Source: Streptomyces europaeiscabiei (lineage in GTDB: Bacteria; Actinomycetota; Actinomycetes; Streptomycetales; Streptomycetaceae). Taken from it: DNA of 37,716 bases. Shown piece by piece: positions 31,046 through 37,716 of the stretch. How positions within the stretch are numbered: position 1 is the first letter of the stretch; the number at the start of each line of letters is the position of its first letter. Position numbers and translations under genes: made by a program. Location of the stretch: positions 1 through 37,716 of the forward strand of contig NZ_LRTR01000867.1 of assembly GCF_001550375.1 (NCBI RefSeq). Reading direction: 5' to 3'. The notes beneath the pieces were generated by a model that searched no databases, was not told where the DNA came from, and was given only the letters and a program-made list of their open reading frames with translations.

Positions 31046-32149
31046 GGCCGTACGGGTCCGCGATCCGCCCCGAGTTCCGGCAAGACGACCTGGCCTTCGA
31101 CCCCCGCCACCCGGTCTTCGGCGGCCCGGCCTGCGCCGTCGAGGGGTGCGACCGACCGGCCCGCAGCAACCGCATGTGCTGGGGACACTCGGTGCGCTGG
31201 GCCCACGACGGCAGGCCCGACCTCGAGTCGTTCCTCGTGACCACGCCCGCAGGCTGGGTCGGGCACCGGCCCCTGGAGGCTTGCGCGGTCGAGGGCTGCC
31301 GCTACGGACTCCACAGCCATGGCATGTGTCAACGCCACTGGCGGCAGTGGAAGAGGTGCGGGAGCCCGCCGATGACGGCATGGCAGACCTCCACGGCGCC
31401 GCTGCCGGTTCCGTCACCGCTGCCCGAGGTCTGCCGGATCAGCTACTGCGCCCTGTGGGTGAGGGGAACCTCGGTGTTCTGCGCGGGACACGACGGCCGC
31501 TGGAAAGCGCGCGGACGCCCCGACATCGAGGACTTCACCGCCTCCTACGAGGAGAGCGGACCCGGCGGGGCCAAGCACATCGACCTGCACCGACTGTCCG
31601 TGCAGCTACGGCTGGAGATGCAGTACGCACTGCAGTGCCGCCATGACGAAGCCACCAAGAAGGTCAGGCCACCGCATGGGCCCAGCGCCTGGTCAACGCC
31701 CTCGCCGACGCCCAGGTCAGGTCTCTTCTCGACGAGCCGGAAGAGTTCTGGAAGACCTTCCGTGGTCCGACCGGCAACTGGGCCACGGGCTGGGGCACTT
31801 TCCTTCTCGGCGCCCGCCGACGCGCCGAGGAACTGGCCTACGGCCGCGGCTGGGAAGCGGAATACCCCCGCATCGCCTGGCGGCTGCGCAATCTCGGCAT
31901 CGTCCACCCGCAAACGTCGACGATCACCTTCGAGAAGATCGCCCAGCCTTGGCTGCGGGATCTGGCCAAGCGCTGGGCACGCTGGAGACTGTCCGGCGGC
32001 ATCAACGCCGGCACCGTACGCGCGGGAGTGCGCATGGTCGCTCGCTTCTCCGCCTTCCTTCCGGCAGAGGTGACCGGACTCGCCCACCACGCTGCACCTG
32101 GCGACGCCGCATCTGACGGAGCCGTTCATCTCGGCGTGATCGCGGCGTG
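31042..32149 (+). pseudogene. Tyrosine-type recombinase with zinc-ribbon-like N-terminus, truncated
   Basis: The N-terminal part has three Cys-rich repeats: CAVEGCDRPARSNRMCWGH, CAVEGCRYGLHSHGMCQRH and CRISYCALWVRGTSVFCAGH. Each has CX4-5C then CX2H, zinc-finger-like. IDLHRLSVQLRLEMQYALQC follows. Near 31660 the frame shifts and continues as LVNALADAQVRSLLDEPEEF, then TFLLGARRRAEELAYGRGWE and LAKRWARWRLSGGINAGTV. This arrangement is typical of large site-specific integrase-like proteins found with actinobacterial mobile elements. The catalytic C-terminus with the R..HxxR..Y residues is absent; the sequence runs directly into Tn3 transposase debris. There is no ribosome site at the first GTG. 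Confidence 0.65.
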
Positions 32150-33103
32150 AAGACGCCGGAGGGCAAGCGGCATTCGGAGCTGGAGCGGATGCGCCGGCCG
32201 CCGACGCGGACCACCGGCACCGCGATGAAGGCCGCGTTGCAGCGGGTCGAGGACATCGCCGCTTTCCAGCTGGGCTGCCTCAGGCTGGAGCAGGTTCCGC
32301 CGAACCGGCTGTCCGCGCTGGCCCGGTACGGGCTGGGCACCAAGGCGCCGAAGCTGGAGCGGACCCCGGAGCCCAAGCGCACGGCGATGCTCACCGCGGT
32401 GATGCGCCACCTGGAGGCGAAGGCGATCGACGACGCGCTGGACCTGTTCGAGATCCTGATGGCCACCCGGCTGATCAGCTCCGCGAGACGGTCCACCGGG
32501 TGTGAGTACTTGCCGTACAGAAAGTGCAAAAGGATCGCCACGCACTGGCCGGACATGCTCCGGGTCGCCGGATCACTCATCACCAACCAGGTCCGCGCCT
32601 ACGACCTGCTCCGGATGTTCGGCCGCGAAGGCCACCCCACCCGGCTGGGCGCCGCGTTCGCCGAGTACGGACGCCTCGACAAGACGATGCACCTGCTCGC
32701 CCTGGTCGACCCGATGGACGACACCTACCGCCGCCTGATAAACCGGCAGCTCACCGTCCAGGAGTCCCGCCACCGTCTGGCCCGCGCGATCTGCCACGGC
32801 GGCCGGGGCCAGATCCGCCAGGCGTACCGCGAGGGCCAGGAGGACCAGCTCGCCGCCCTCGGCCTGGTCCTCAACGCCGTGGTCCTCTGGAACACCCGCT
32901 ACCTGGACGCCGCCGTCGCACAGCTCCGCGCTGAGGGCCACGATCTCAAGGATGAAGACGTGGCCCGGCTCTCTCCGCTCAAGGACCAGCACATCAACTT
33001 TCTGGGCCGCTATCAGTTCAACATCGCGGCCAGCGGGCCACACAGTGGCCTGCGCCCACTGCGCGATCCGGACGCGACCGAAGACGCGGACGACGAGGAG
33101 TAA
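32150..33103 (+). pseudogene. tnpA: Tn3-family transposase with large internal deletion
   Basis: One open frame joins two distant parts of a Tn3 transposase. The first part, EGKRHSELERMRRPPTRTTG through PPNRLSALARYGLGTKAPKL to LFEILMATRLISSARRST, comes from the N-terminal third. Then, after a short foreign-looking linker (GCEYLPYRKCKR), the frame resumes in the C-terminal part: IATHWPDMLRVAGSLITNQV, RAYDLLRMFGREGHPTRLG, RQLTVQESRHRLARAICHGG and DEDVARLSPLKDQHINFLGR. Full-length Tn3 transposases are near 1000 aa; here about 318 remain. The first two catalytic aspartates must be lost with the deleted middle, while the glutamate of QESRH is kept. The N-terminal start is also missing. Inactive. 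Confidence 0.85.
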
Positions 33104-33284
33104 GACCAGAACGGGAGCACGGTCCCGCGCAGACACCCGCCAAATCCGCGTTCCTGGGCGATCGTTGAGCCGGTAAGTCCTGCACGAAGCGGGATGTTTC
33201 GGCGCTCAGTGCCCGCCGGTCACCGACGTAGATTGGACTTTCGGCAATGGTCGGAGGGCGCCCGATGTCCGTACCGTCACCTCC
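33104..33284. other. Gap between the Tn3 remnant and the second two-component system
   Basis: No gene. It should contain both the right end of the transposase segment and the promoter of the kinase gene. A short inverted repeat CGGGA/TCCCG (33110-33125) follows the transposase stop. TAGATT near 33226 could be a -10 box, but no matching -35 was found. No clear 38-bp Tn3 terminal repeat could be recognised. Confidence 0.35.
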
Positions 33285-34727
33285 GTGGACAGCACAATGA
33301 TCAACGGTGGGACTGCGACCGGAACCACTGTTCTACGGCGGGCACTTGATCCTGGGACCATTCTCGCGGCGGCTACCGCGGTGGCCGCCGGTCTGAGCGT
33401 GATGAACCTGTGGTGGGCCGTCCCGACTGCCGTCGCCGCGTTCCTGGCAGGACGACGTCCTGGACGGACGGGGTCGACAGCGCTCGCCCTGGTCGCGATT
33501 CTCGCGGCCGGCGTGGTGGCCCTGTCCGTCGTTCCTGCTTGGCTCCCCCTGGCCAGCCGCTTTGTGACAGTGGTGGTTGCCGCCATGATGCTGCCCTGGT
33601 TCGCGGGCCGGTTCTGGTGCCAGTATCGGCAGCTTGTCCGGGCCGGTTGGGAGCTTGCCGATCAGCTGCAACGCGAGCAGCAACTGATCGCTGATCAAGC
33701 CCGGCTGCGCGAGCGGGCACGTATCGCTCAGGACATGCATGACGTACTCGGCCATGACCTCAGCCTGATCGCCCTGTCGGCTGGCGCACTCAAACTCGCG
33801 CCGGACCTTGAAGAGCACCACCAAAAGGCCGCAGGGGACATCCGAGCCAGAGCCGCGGCCGCGGTGGAGCGTCTCGGCGAGGTGATCGGTGTCCTGCGTG
33901 AGGAGACCGACGCAACGCCCATGGACCCCACCAACTCCAGCCTCACGAGTCTGACCTCCGAGGCTTCCGCGGCCGGCCTCACAGTGGAGTTGCGCACCGG
34001 CGGCGAGGCGGACGACGTGCCGCCCGTGGTCAAACGTGCAGCTCACCGGGTCGTGCGGGAAGCTCTGACCAACGTTGCCAAGCACGCGTCCGGCGCGACC
34101 GTGACTGTCCACGTGACGCATACGGCAACAGAAACAAAGGTCGTCGTGGAGAACGGCCCGCCATCGTCTGCGGCCAACCAGCGGCCCCGGCCTCGGAGCG
34201 GAGGGCGTGGCCTTATCGGCCTCCAAGAACGTATGCGGTTGACCGGCGGTTCCTTCGACCACGGCCCGCGCGACGGAGGCTACGCAGTCGTCGCGCGTAT
34301 CCCGCACACACCCTCGCCGCCGCTCGCACACTCAGCCTCCCGCGGTTACGAGCTGCCGCAGGAACATCGCCGCGCTCGGCGCCGGGTCGGCCGGGCTCTG
34401 GTCGCCGCGGTCATGGTGCCCCTCGTGACGGGAGCTTTGCTGAGCGGAGCCCTCATGGGCTGGGAGATGATGTCGGCGTCACAGTCGGTCCTGGACCCAC
34501 GCGACTATGCCCGCCTACATGTAGGGCAAGATCGTTCCGAGGTGGAGCGTCTCCTGCCGGACCGGCAGACGAACTACCGACCGCTGACTGCCGAGCCGAC
34601 GGGAGACGGCACAACGTGCGAGTACTACTCGATGACGGCCGACCGGTTCGACGACCGGTCCGGCGACGCCTATCAGCTCTGCTTCCGGAAGGGCACCCTG
34701 GTGTCCCTGGACACGATCACCCCGTGA
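33285..34727 (+). CDS. Sensor histidine kinase with C-terminal membrane-anchored extra domain
   Basis: 480 aa from GTG 33285 (weak ribosome site; ATG 33297 possible). Membrane segments cover about residues 25-110 (ILAAATAVAAGLSVMNLWWA, LALVAILAAGVVALSVVPAW, FVTVVVAAMMLPWFAG). HisKA_3 box RARIAQDMHDVLGHDLSLIA has phospho-acceptor His152, and the ATPase domain has RVVREALTNVAKHA and GRGLIGLQERMRLTGG. Unusually, the protein continues after the kinase core: a basic stretch (EHRRARRRVGRA), a membrane helix (LVAAVMVPLVTGALLSGALM, about 370-390), then a roughly 85-residue domain, DYARLHVGQDRSEVERLLPD to YQLCFRKGTLVSLDTI. That tail resembles the SmpA/OmlA (BamE-like) fold and would lie outside the cell. 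The regulator gene follows after seven bases. Confidence 0.88.
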   Translation: MDSTMINGGTATGTTVLRRALDPGTILAAATAVAAGLSVMNLWWAVPTAVAAFLAGRRPGRTGSTALALVAILAAGVVALSVVPAWLPLASRFVTVVVAAMMLPWFAGRFWCQYRQLVRAGWELADQLQREQQLIADQARLRERARIAQDMHDVLGHDLSLIALSAGALKLAPDLEEHHQKAAGDIRARAAAAVERLGEVIGVLREETDATPMDPTNSSLTSLTSEASAAGLTVELRTGGEADDVPPVVKRAAHRVVREALTNVAKHASGATVTVHVTHTATETKVVVENGPPSSAANQRPRPRSGGRGLIGLQERMRLTGGSFDHGPRDGGYAVVARIPHTPSPPLAHSASRGYELPQEHRRARRRVGRALVAAVMVPLVTGALLSGALMGWEMMSASQSVLDPRDYARLHVGQDRSEVERLLPDRQTNYRPLTAEPTGDGTTCEYYSMTADRFDDRSGDAYQLCFRKGTLVSLDTITP

Positions 34728-34734
34728 GCGTTCG

Positions 34735-35415
34735 ATGATCCGGGTGCTGATCGCCGACGACGAGCCGATGATCCGCGCAGGAGTACGCGCCGTTCTTGCC
34801 ACGGATCCGGACATCGAAGTCGTCGCCGAGGCCGTCGACGGGCACGATGCCGTGGAACTGGTCCAGCGCCATCGTCCCGCGGTGGCGGTACTCGATATCC
34901 GCATGCCGGGAATCAACGGCATCGACGCCGCCGCGGAAATCCGCAACACAGTGCCGGCCACGAGCATCATCATGCTGACGACCTTCGGTGAGGACGACTA
35001 CATCCTCAAGGCGCTCGGCGGTGGTGCAGCAGGCTTCCTGATCAAGTCGGGCGAGCCAGAGGAACTGATCACCGGAGTCCGTGCGGTGGCCGAAGGCGCC
35101 GCCTACCTGTCACCGAAGGTCGCGGCCCGGGTCATCGCGCACCTCGCTGCTACGGGCGCGGGCGCCCTGGCCGGTCGGCGCTCCGCCGCCCGCGACCAGG
35201 TCAACGCCCTCACCGCTCGGGAAAGAGAGGTATTGGCCTTTCTCGGAAGCGGCCTGTCCAACGGGCAGATCGCCCGGCGGCTCCATGTGGTGGAGGGAAC
35301 GGTCAAAGCCCACGTGAGTTCCATCCTGGCGAGGCTGGGCGTCGACAACCGGGCCGCTGCCGCGGTGGTGGCCCACGAGGCCGGGATCATTCCGCCTCAA
35401 CCTCCCCAGCCGTGA
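34735..35415 (+). CDS. NarL/LuxR-family response regulator
   Basis: 226 aa from ATG 34735. Receiver residues: IADDEP acidic pair, phospho-acceptor Asp54 in VAVLDIRMPGING, IMLTTF switch threonine, and the lysine in FLIKSGEPEELI. The DNA-binding domain is LTAREREVLAFLGSGLSNGQ, then HVVEGTVKAHVSSILARLGV. It is the cognate partner of the kinase just upstream (seven bases apart). Its last 306 bases are antisense to the extended frame of the PAP2 gene. It resembles the regulator at 4248 but is a separate paralogue. Confidence 0.92.
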   Translation: MIRVLIADDEPMIRAGVRAVLATDPDIEVVAEAVDGHDAVELVQRHRPAVAVLDIRMPGINGIDAAAEIRNTVPATSIIMLTTFGEDDYILKALGGGAAGFLIKSGEPEELITGVRAVAEGAAYLSPKVAARVIAHLAATGAGALAGRRSAARDQVNALTAREREVLAFLGSGLSNGQIARRLHVVEGTVKAHVSSILARLGVDNRAAAAVVAHEAGIIPPQPPQP

Positions 35416-36096
35416 TGCCGTCCCCTGGGCAAGGGGCATGAACGCGAGCAGCACCGCCGCCACGACAGCGCCGCCGAGCGTCGCGCCGGCGAGCACATCG
35501 TGCGGGTAGTGAACCCCCACCAGCACACGCAGCAGCGCGGCAGCCCCGGCCAGCGGCAGCGTGATCGCGGCGAGGCGGGGCCGCAGCACGGCGAGACCGA
35601 CGGCCAGGCCGGCGGCCAGGGTGGCGTGGTTGCTCGGGAACGACCAGTCCCCCGCTCCGGGGCACTCCGCGACAGATTCGGCGCCTGCGCGTAACGCACG
35701 GCAAGGACGCTCCTCGTCCACGACGAGCTTCACCGCTTCGCTCACCGCATAGGCCGCGACGGTGCCGAGACCGGTCAGCACGGATCCGGCGACCTCCCGT
35801 GTGTCTTTGCGGCGGATTGCCGTCCACCACATCCAGACCAGCAGCATTCCGAGGATCACCAAAGTGCCCTCGGTAGCCGCTTCCAGGAGCGGGCCCAGCC
35901 ACGACGGTGCATCCGCCACCGCCCCGGCCACCGACCGGTACGCGGATGCCGAAGCCCCACCCGTGACCTCGACAGCACCAGCTTCGCCCAGCCCACCGGG
36001 GGACAGCCAAGTGACAACTCCTGCTCCCACGCCCAGGACGGCCAACGCACCGAGCAGCCGACCGGCTCGGACTTTCATTCGCGGTTCTCGTTCCAT
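35110..36096 (-). CDS. PAP2-family membrane phosphatase with antisense-overlapping tail
   Basis: About 328 aa from ATG 36096 (ATG 36078 is an alternative; neither has a strong ribosome site). Hydrophobic segments alternate with the three phosphatase motifs: KLVVDEERP (motif KxxxxxxRP), FPSNHATLA (PSxH), and RVLVGVHYPHDVLAG (RxxxxxHxxxD). These enzymes remove phosphate from lipid or undecaprenyl phosphates at the outer face of the membrane. The domain is complete by about 35400 (LLAFMPLAQGTASRLGRL). The frame then runs on for nearly 100 residues antisense to the response regulator, with a sequence of shadow character, so the natural stop was probably lost or displaced. The phosphatase core itself looks intact. 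Confidence 0.82.
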   Translation of the reverse strand: MEREPRMKVRAGRLLGALAVLGVGAGVVTWLSPGGLGEAGAVEVTGGASASAYRSVAGAVADAPSWLGPLLEAATEGTLVILGMLLVWMWWTAIRRKDTREVAGSVLTGLGTVAAYAVSEAVKLVVDEERPCRALRAGAESVAECPGAGDWSFPSNHATLAAGLAVGLAVLRPRLAAITLPLAGAAALLRVLVGVHYPHDVLAGATLGGAVVAAVLLAFMPLAQGTASRLGRLRRNDPGLVGHHRGSGPVVDAQPRQDGTHVGFDRSLHHMEPPGDLPVGQAASEKGQYLSFPSGEGVDLVAGGGAPTGQGARARSSEVRDDPGRDLR

Positions 36097-36364
36097 GAGG
36101 CCCGAACGTAGAAGGGGGAACAGTTGGGAACCCGAGCCGAACGGCAACATCGGACCTTGACGATCGTCAGGATTGACAGCTCCGGGCACCTTCGTTCCGC
36201 GTCACCGGACACACCCCGACCTTCAACAAACCTTCGTTTTCTGAAGATCGCTCCACAGGCCCGCCCGAGGCCCGCCCGAACTCCACAGAGCCTTCAAAAA
36301 ACCCTTCAAAAACCGAGGTCATTCAACAACCCAAGACCACCGTTTTCTGACATGATCCGGGGCC
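36097..36364. promoter_or_regulatory. Repeat-rich region upstream of the resolvase, candidate res site
   Basis: A/T-richer than its surroundings. CGTTTTCTGA occurs as a direct repeat at 36235-36244 and 36341-36350. A second motif, TTCAA(A/C)AA, recurs at 36221-36230, 36292-36301, 36304-36313 and 36321-36330. Serine resolvases of Tn3 elements bind repeated subsites directly upstream of tnpR to resolve cointegrates and repress themselves, so this is the expected place for a res site. The exact subsite structure could not be worked out by eye. Confidence 0.5.
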
Positions 36365-37033
36365 ATGACCGCCCTCGAACCGGCCGACCGCCCGGACCTC
36401 CTCGTCGCCGAACCGCTCGTCCGCACCGAGATCAAGATCGGGTACGCGCGAGTCTCGACCAGCGGGCAGAAGCTGGAGCGGCAGCTCGACGCACTCAACG
36501 CCGCCGGGTGCCGGAAGATCTTCGCGGACAAGAAGTCCGGCAAGAACGCGCTCCGCCCCGAACTGAAGGCGTGCCACGCCTTCCTCGACCCCGGCGACAC
36601 CCTCGTCGTCCCGAGCCTGGACCGCTACGGCCGCAGCCTCCAAGACCTCATCAACATGGTCGCCGAACTGCGCGAGCGCCGGATCGGCTTCACCTCGCTG
36701 CACGAGAACCTCGACACCACCACCCCCGGCGGCCGGCTCGTCTTCCACGTCTTCGCCGCGCTCGCCGAGTTCATCCGCGAACTCATCGTCATCGGCACCA
36801 ACGAGGGCCTGGCCGCAGCCCGCGAACGCGGCCGCGTCGGCGGGCGCCCCAGCGTCGCCACCGAGGAAGTCATCCGCGCCGCCCGCGATCTGCTGCCCGA
36901 CCCCGGCCGCTCAATCACCTCGATCGCCAAGCTCCTGGGCGTCTCGCCGGGCACCCTCTACAACCACATCCCGGACCTGCGTGAACTGCGCGCCGGGACC
37001 GTGCCGCAGCAGCTCGAAACGCCAACGAAGTAG
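36365..37033 (+). CDS. tnpR: Tn3-type serine resolvase/invertase
   Basis: 222 aa from ATG 36365. The catalytic domain begins KIGYARVSTSGQKLERQLDA with nucleophile Ser31 in ARVST. It continues with KSGKNALRPELKACHAFLDP, GDTLVVPSLDRYGRSLQDLI (the arginine in LDRYGRS is part of the active site) and FHVFAALAEFIREL, the start of the long E helix. The C-terminal helix-turn-helix is SITSIAKLLGVSPGTLYNHI. All catalytic features are present and the frame is intact, so it may be active. It resolves transposon cointegrates at a res site. The cognate transposase may be the deleted TnpA near 32150-33103, or may have been lost. Confidence 0.9.
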   Translation: MTALEPADRPDLLVAEPLVRTEIKIGYARVSTSGQKLERQLDALNAAGCRKIFADKKSGKNALRPELKACHAFLDPGDTLVVPSLDRYGRSLQDLINMVAELRERRIGFTSLHENLDTTTPGGRLVFHVFAALAEFIRELIVIGTNEGLAAARERGRVGGRPSVATEEVIRAARDLLPDPGRSITSIAKLLGVSPGTLYNHIPDLRELRAGTVPQQLETPTK

Positions 37034-37476
37034 GCCAACCCCAGCAAGATCAATCTCAGCGGCACTTCCTGTACGCCAACTACTCACACCCGGACAAACC
37101 CACCGTCGTGACCTACGACTCTCCGGACGGCAGCCGGATCCTCCAGCTCTTCCTGGTCAGCGAGGGCAGCCCCGCCGAGTCCATGGACCTGGTGGAGAAC
37201 GAGAACTACGGCTTCGCCCGCCTCCCCGGCTATCGCGCCCTCGACCGCTCGGCCGCCGACGACGACAGCTACTCCGAGGTCGTCTACCGCTTCGACGGCG
37301 AAGGCGATCTGGGCCCCCGCCAGGTCATCGACCACCGCTTCCGCACGCCCGGCGACAAGATCTACGGAGTCCGCCTCAGCGCCCCCGAGTCCACCCCACT
37401 CGACGAACTCCGCGAACCGGTCACCACCGTGGTCACGTCCCTCTGCCCGACGGGGGCGACCTGCGTACGGGGTTGA
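37034..37476 (+). pseudogene. C-terminal fragment of an extracytoplasmic-type host protein
   Basis: After the resolvase stop an open frame without its own start codon reads QRHFLYANYSHPDKPTVVTY, then DGSRILQLFLVSEGSPAESM, NYGFARLPGYRALDRSAADD, YSEVVYRFDGEGDLGPRQVI and the end VVTSLCPTGATCVRG. The frame is already open across the end of the resolvase. GTG 37108 could start a shorter product but lacks a ribosome site. The 'GY..LDRS...YSEVVYRFDG....R.V..R..TP' pattern resembles the external C-terminal domain found on some Streptomyces membrane serine/threonine kinases and related lipoproteins. The most economical reading is a host gene cut by the transposon end. Confidence 0.5.
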
Positions 37477-37716
37477 GCACAGGCCGACGTCCAACGCGCG
37501 CCGACACATGGTGCCGGGCCCGAGCGAGCGGGGCCGTATGCCCTGACCTCGACCGGGGCCGAGGCGGGAGCGAGAGCCGGGGCCGAACCCCGAAGCCGCC
37601 GTCGGCGTCAGTGCCGGGCCTGAGCCGGGCCGCCTTCAGCTTGTTCTTTATGGTCTGACCTCGCAGGGCCGGGACAGGGCTTGACCTCAAGTGCGGTTCA
37701 GATTGGAGGCTTCTTC
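37477..37716. other. Right-edge intergenic stretch
   Basis: GC-rich with no recognisable gene. It contains GC-only inverted segments (such as CCGGGCCTGAGCCGGGCC near 37615) that may terminate the preceding fragment, and the promoter-like sequence described separately at the very end. Confidence 0.35.
37680..37712 (+). promoter_or_regulatory. MerR-type promoter/operator-like sequence at the window edge
   Basis: TTGACCTCAAG followed by GGTTCAGATT resembles MerR-family promoters, in which -35 TTGACC overlaps an ACCTCAA..TTGAGGT palindrome and the spacer is long (19-20 bases). The right arm is degenerate (TTCAGAT), and the -10 box and regulated gene would lie beyond the window. Tentative. Confidence 0.35.

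Noticed and set aside
28104..33103. An aromatic-degradation or signalling island
   Set aside because: The maleylacetate reductase and PP2C genes that suggest it are both broken and no functional partner genes are present.
36124..36984. A 286-codon Arg/Pro-rich frame over the resolvase
   Set aside because: Antiphase shadow of the resolvase and its upstream repeats; no domain or ribosome site.
1..37716. tRNA, rRNA or CRISPR loci
   Set aside because: No cloverleaf with a recognisable T-loop, no rRNA-like conserved stretches and no spaced repeat arrays were seen on either strand.

Overview
The window is high-G+C actinobacterial DNA, almost certainly from Streptomyces or a close relative. Supporting signs are strong G/C in third codon positions, frequent GTG starts behind GGAGG-type ribosome sites, start/stop overlaps of the GTGA and ATGA kind, and families typical of streptomycetes (NarL-type two-component pairs, STAS regulators, TerD-like proteins, CsbD, sugar ABC importers without their own ATPase). 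It looks like an accessory or chromosome-arm region, because intact operons are separated by at least nine decayed genes and transposase remnants. All identifications come from reading the sequence; no database search was possible.

Layout. 1-1883: edge of a VOC-family gene, a repeat cluster, a small membrane protein and a kinase-fold phosphotransferase. 1884-5692: IS5-type transposase debris, a sensor kinase/response regulator pair (2950-4922) and a broken alpha/beta hydrolase. 6007-7850: a STAS protein, then an acetyltransferase coupled to a second-copy translation initiation factor IF-1 behind an apparent promoter, leader ORF and hairpin. 7850-9930: a second IS5 remnant, a 10-bp tandem repeat and a TerD/TerA-like fusion. 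9931-12620 (minus strand): a three-gene operon of a small protein, a polyprenyl diphosphate synthase and an Lcp/MpaB-type oxygenase. 12620-18170: an immunity-like protein next to an unidentified fragment, a small secreted protein, a secreted trypsin-like protease, an IS630 remnant and an acetyltransferase.

18170-23388: a complete polyol/sugar module: DeoR regulator, lipoprotein binding protein, two permeases and a zinc dehydrogenase, ending in a long terminator. The substrate is taken up through the permeases, probably energised by a shared ATPase encoded elsewhere, and oxidised by the dehydrogenase. 23395-27843: a frameshifted quinone oxidoreductase, a CsbD stress protein, a methyltransferase and an NfeD/SPFH membrane pair. 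27844-33110: decayed DNA holding PP2C phosphatase, maleylacetate reductase, tyrosine recombinase and Tn3 transposase pseudogenes, with one intact lipoprotein gene. 33285-36096: a second two-component pair whose kinase carries an extra C-terminal membrane-anchored domain, with a convergent, overlapping PAP2 phosphatase. 36365-37476: a Tn3-type serine resolvase with a repeat-rich upstream region, sitting against the truncated end of a host gene.

Most worth following up: the leader/attenuator arrangement in front of acetyltransferase-IF-1, the prenyl synthase/Lcp-like oxygenase operon, the kinase with a C-terminal sensor-like tail, and the dispersed Tn3 parts bracketing the second two-component system.
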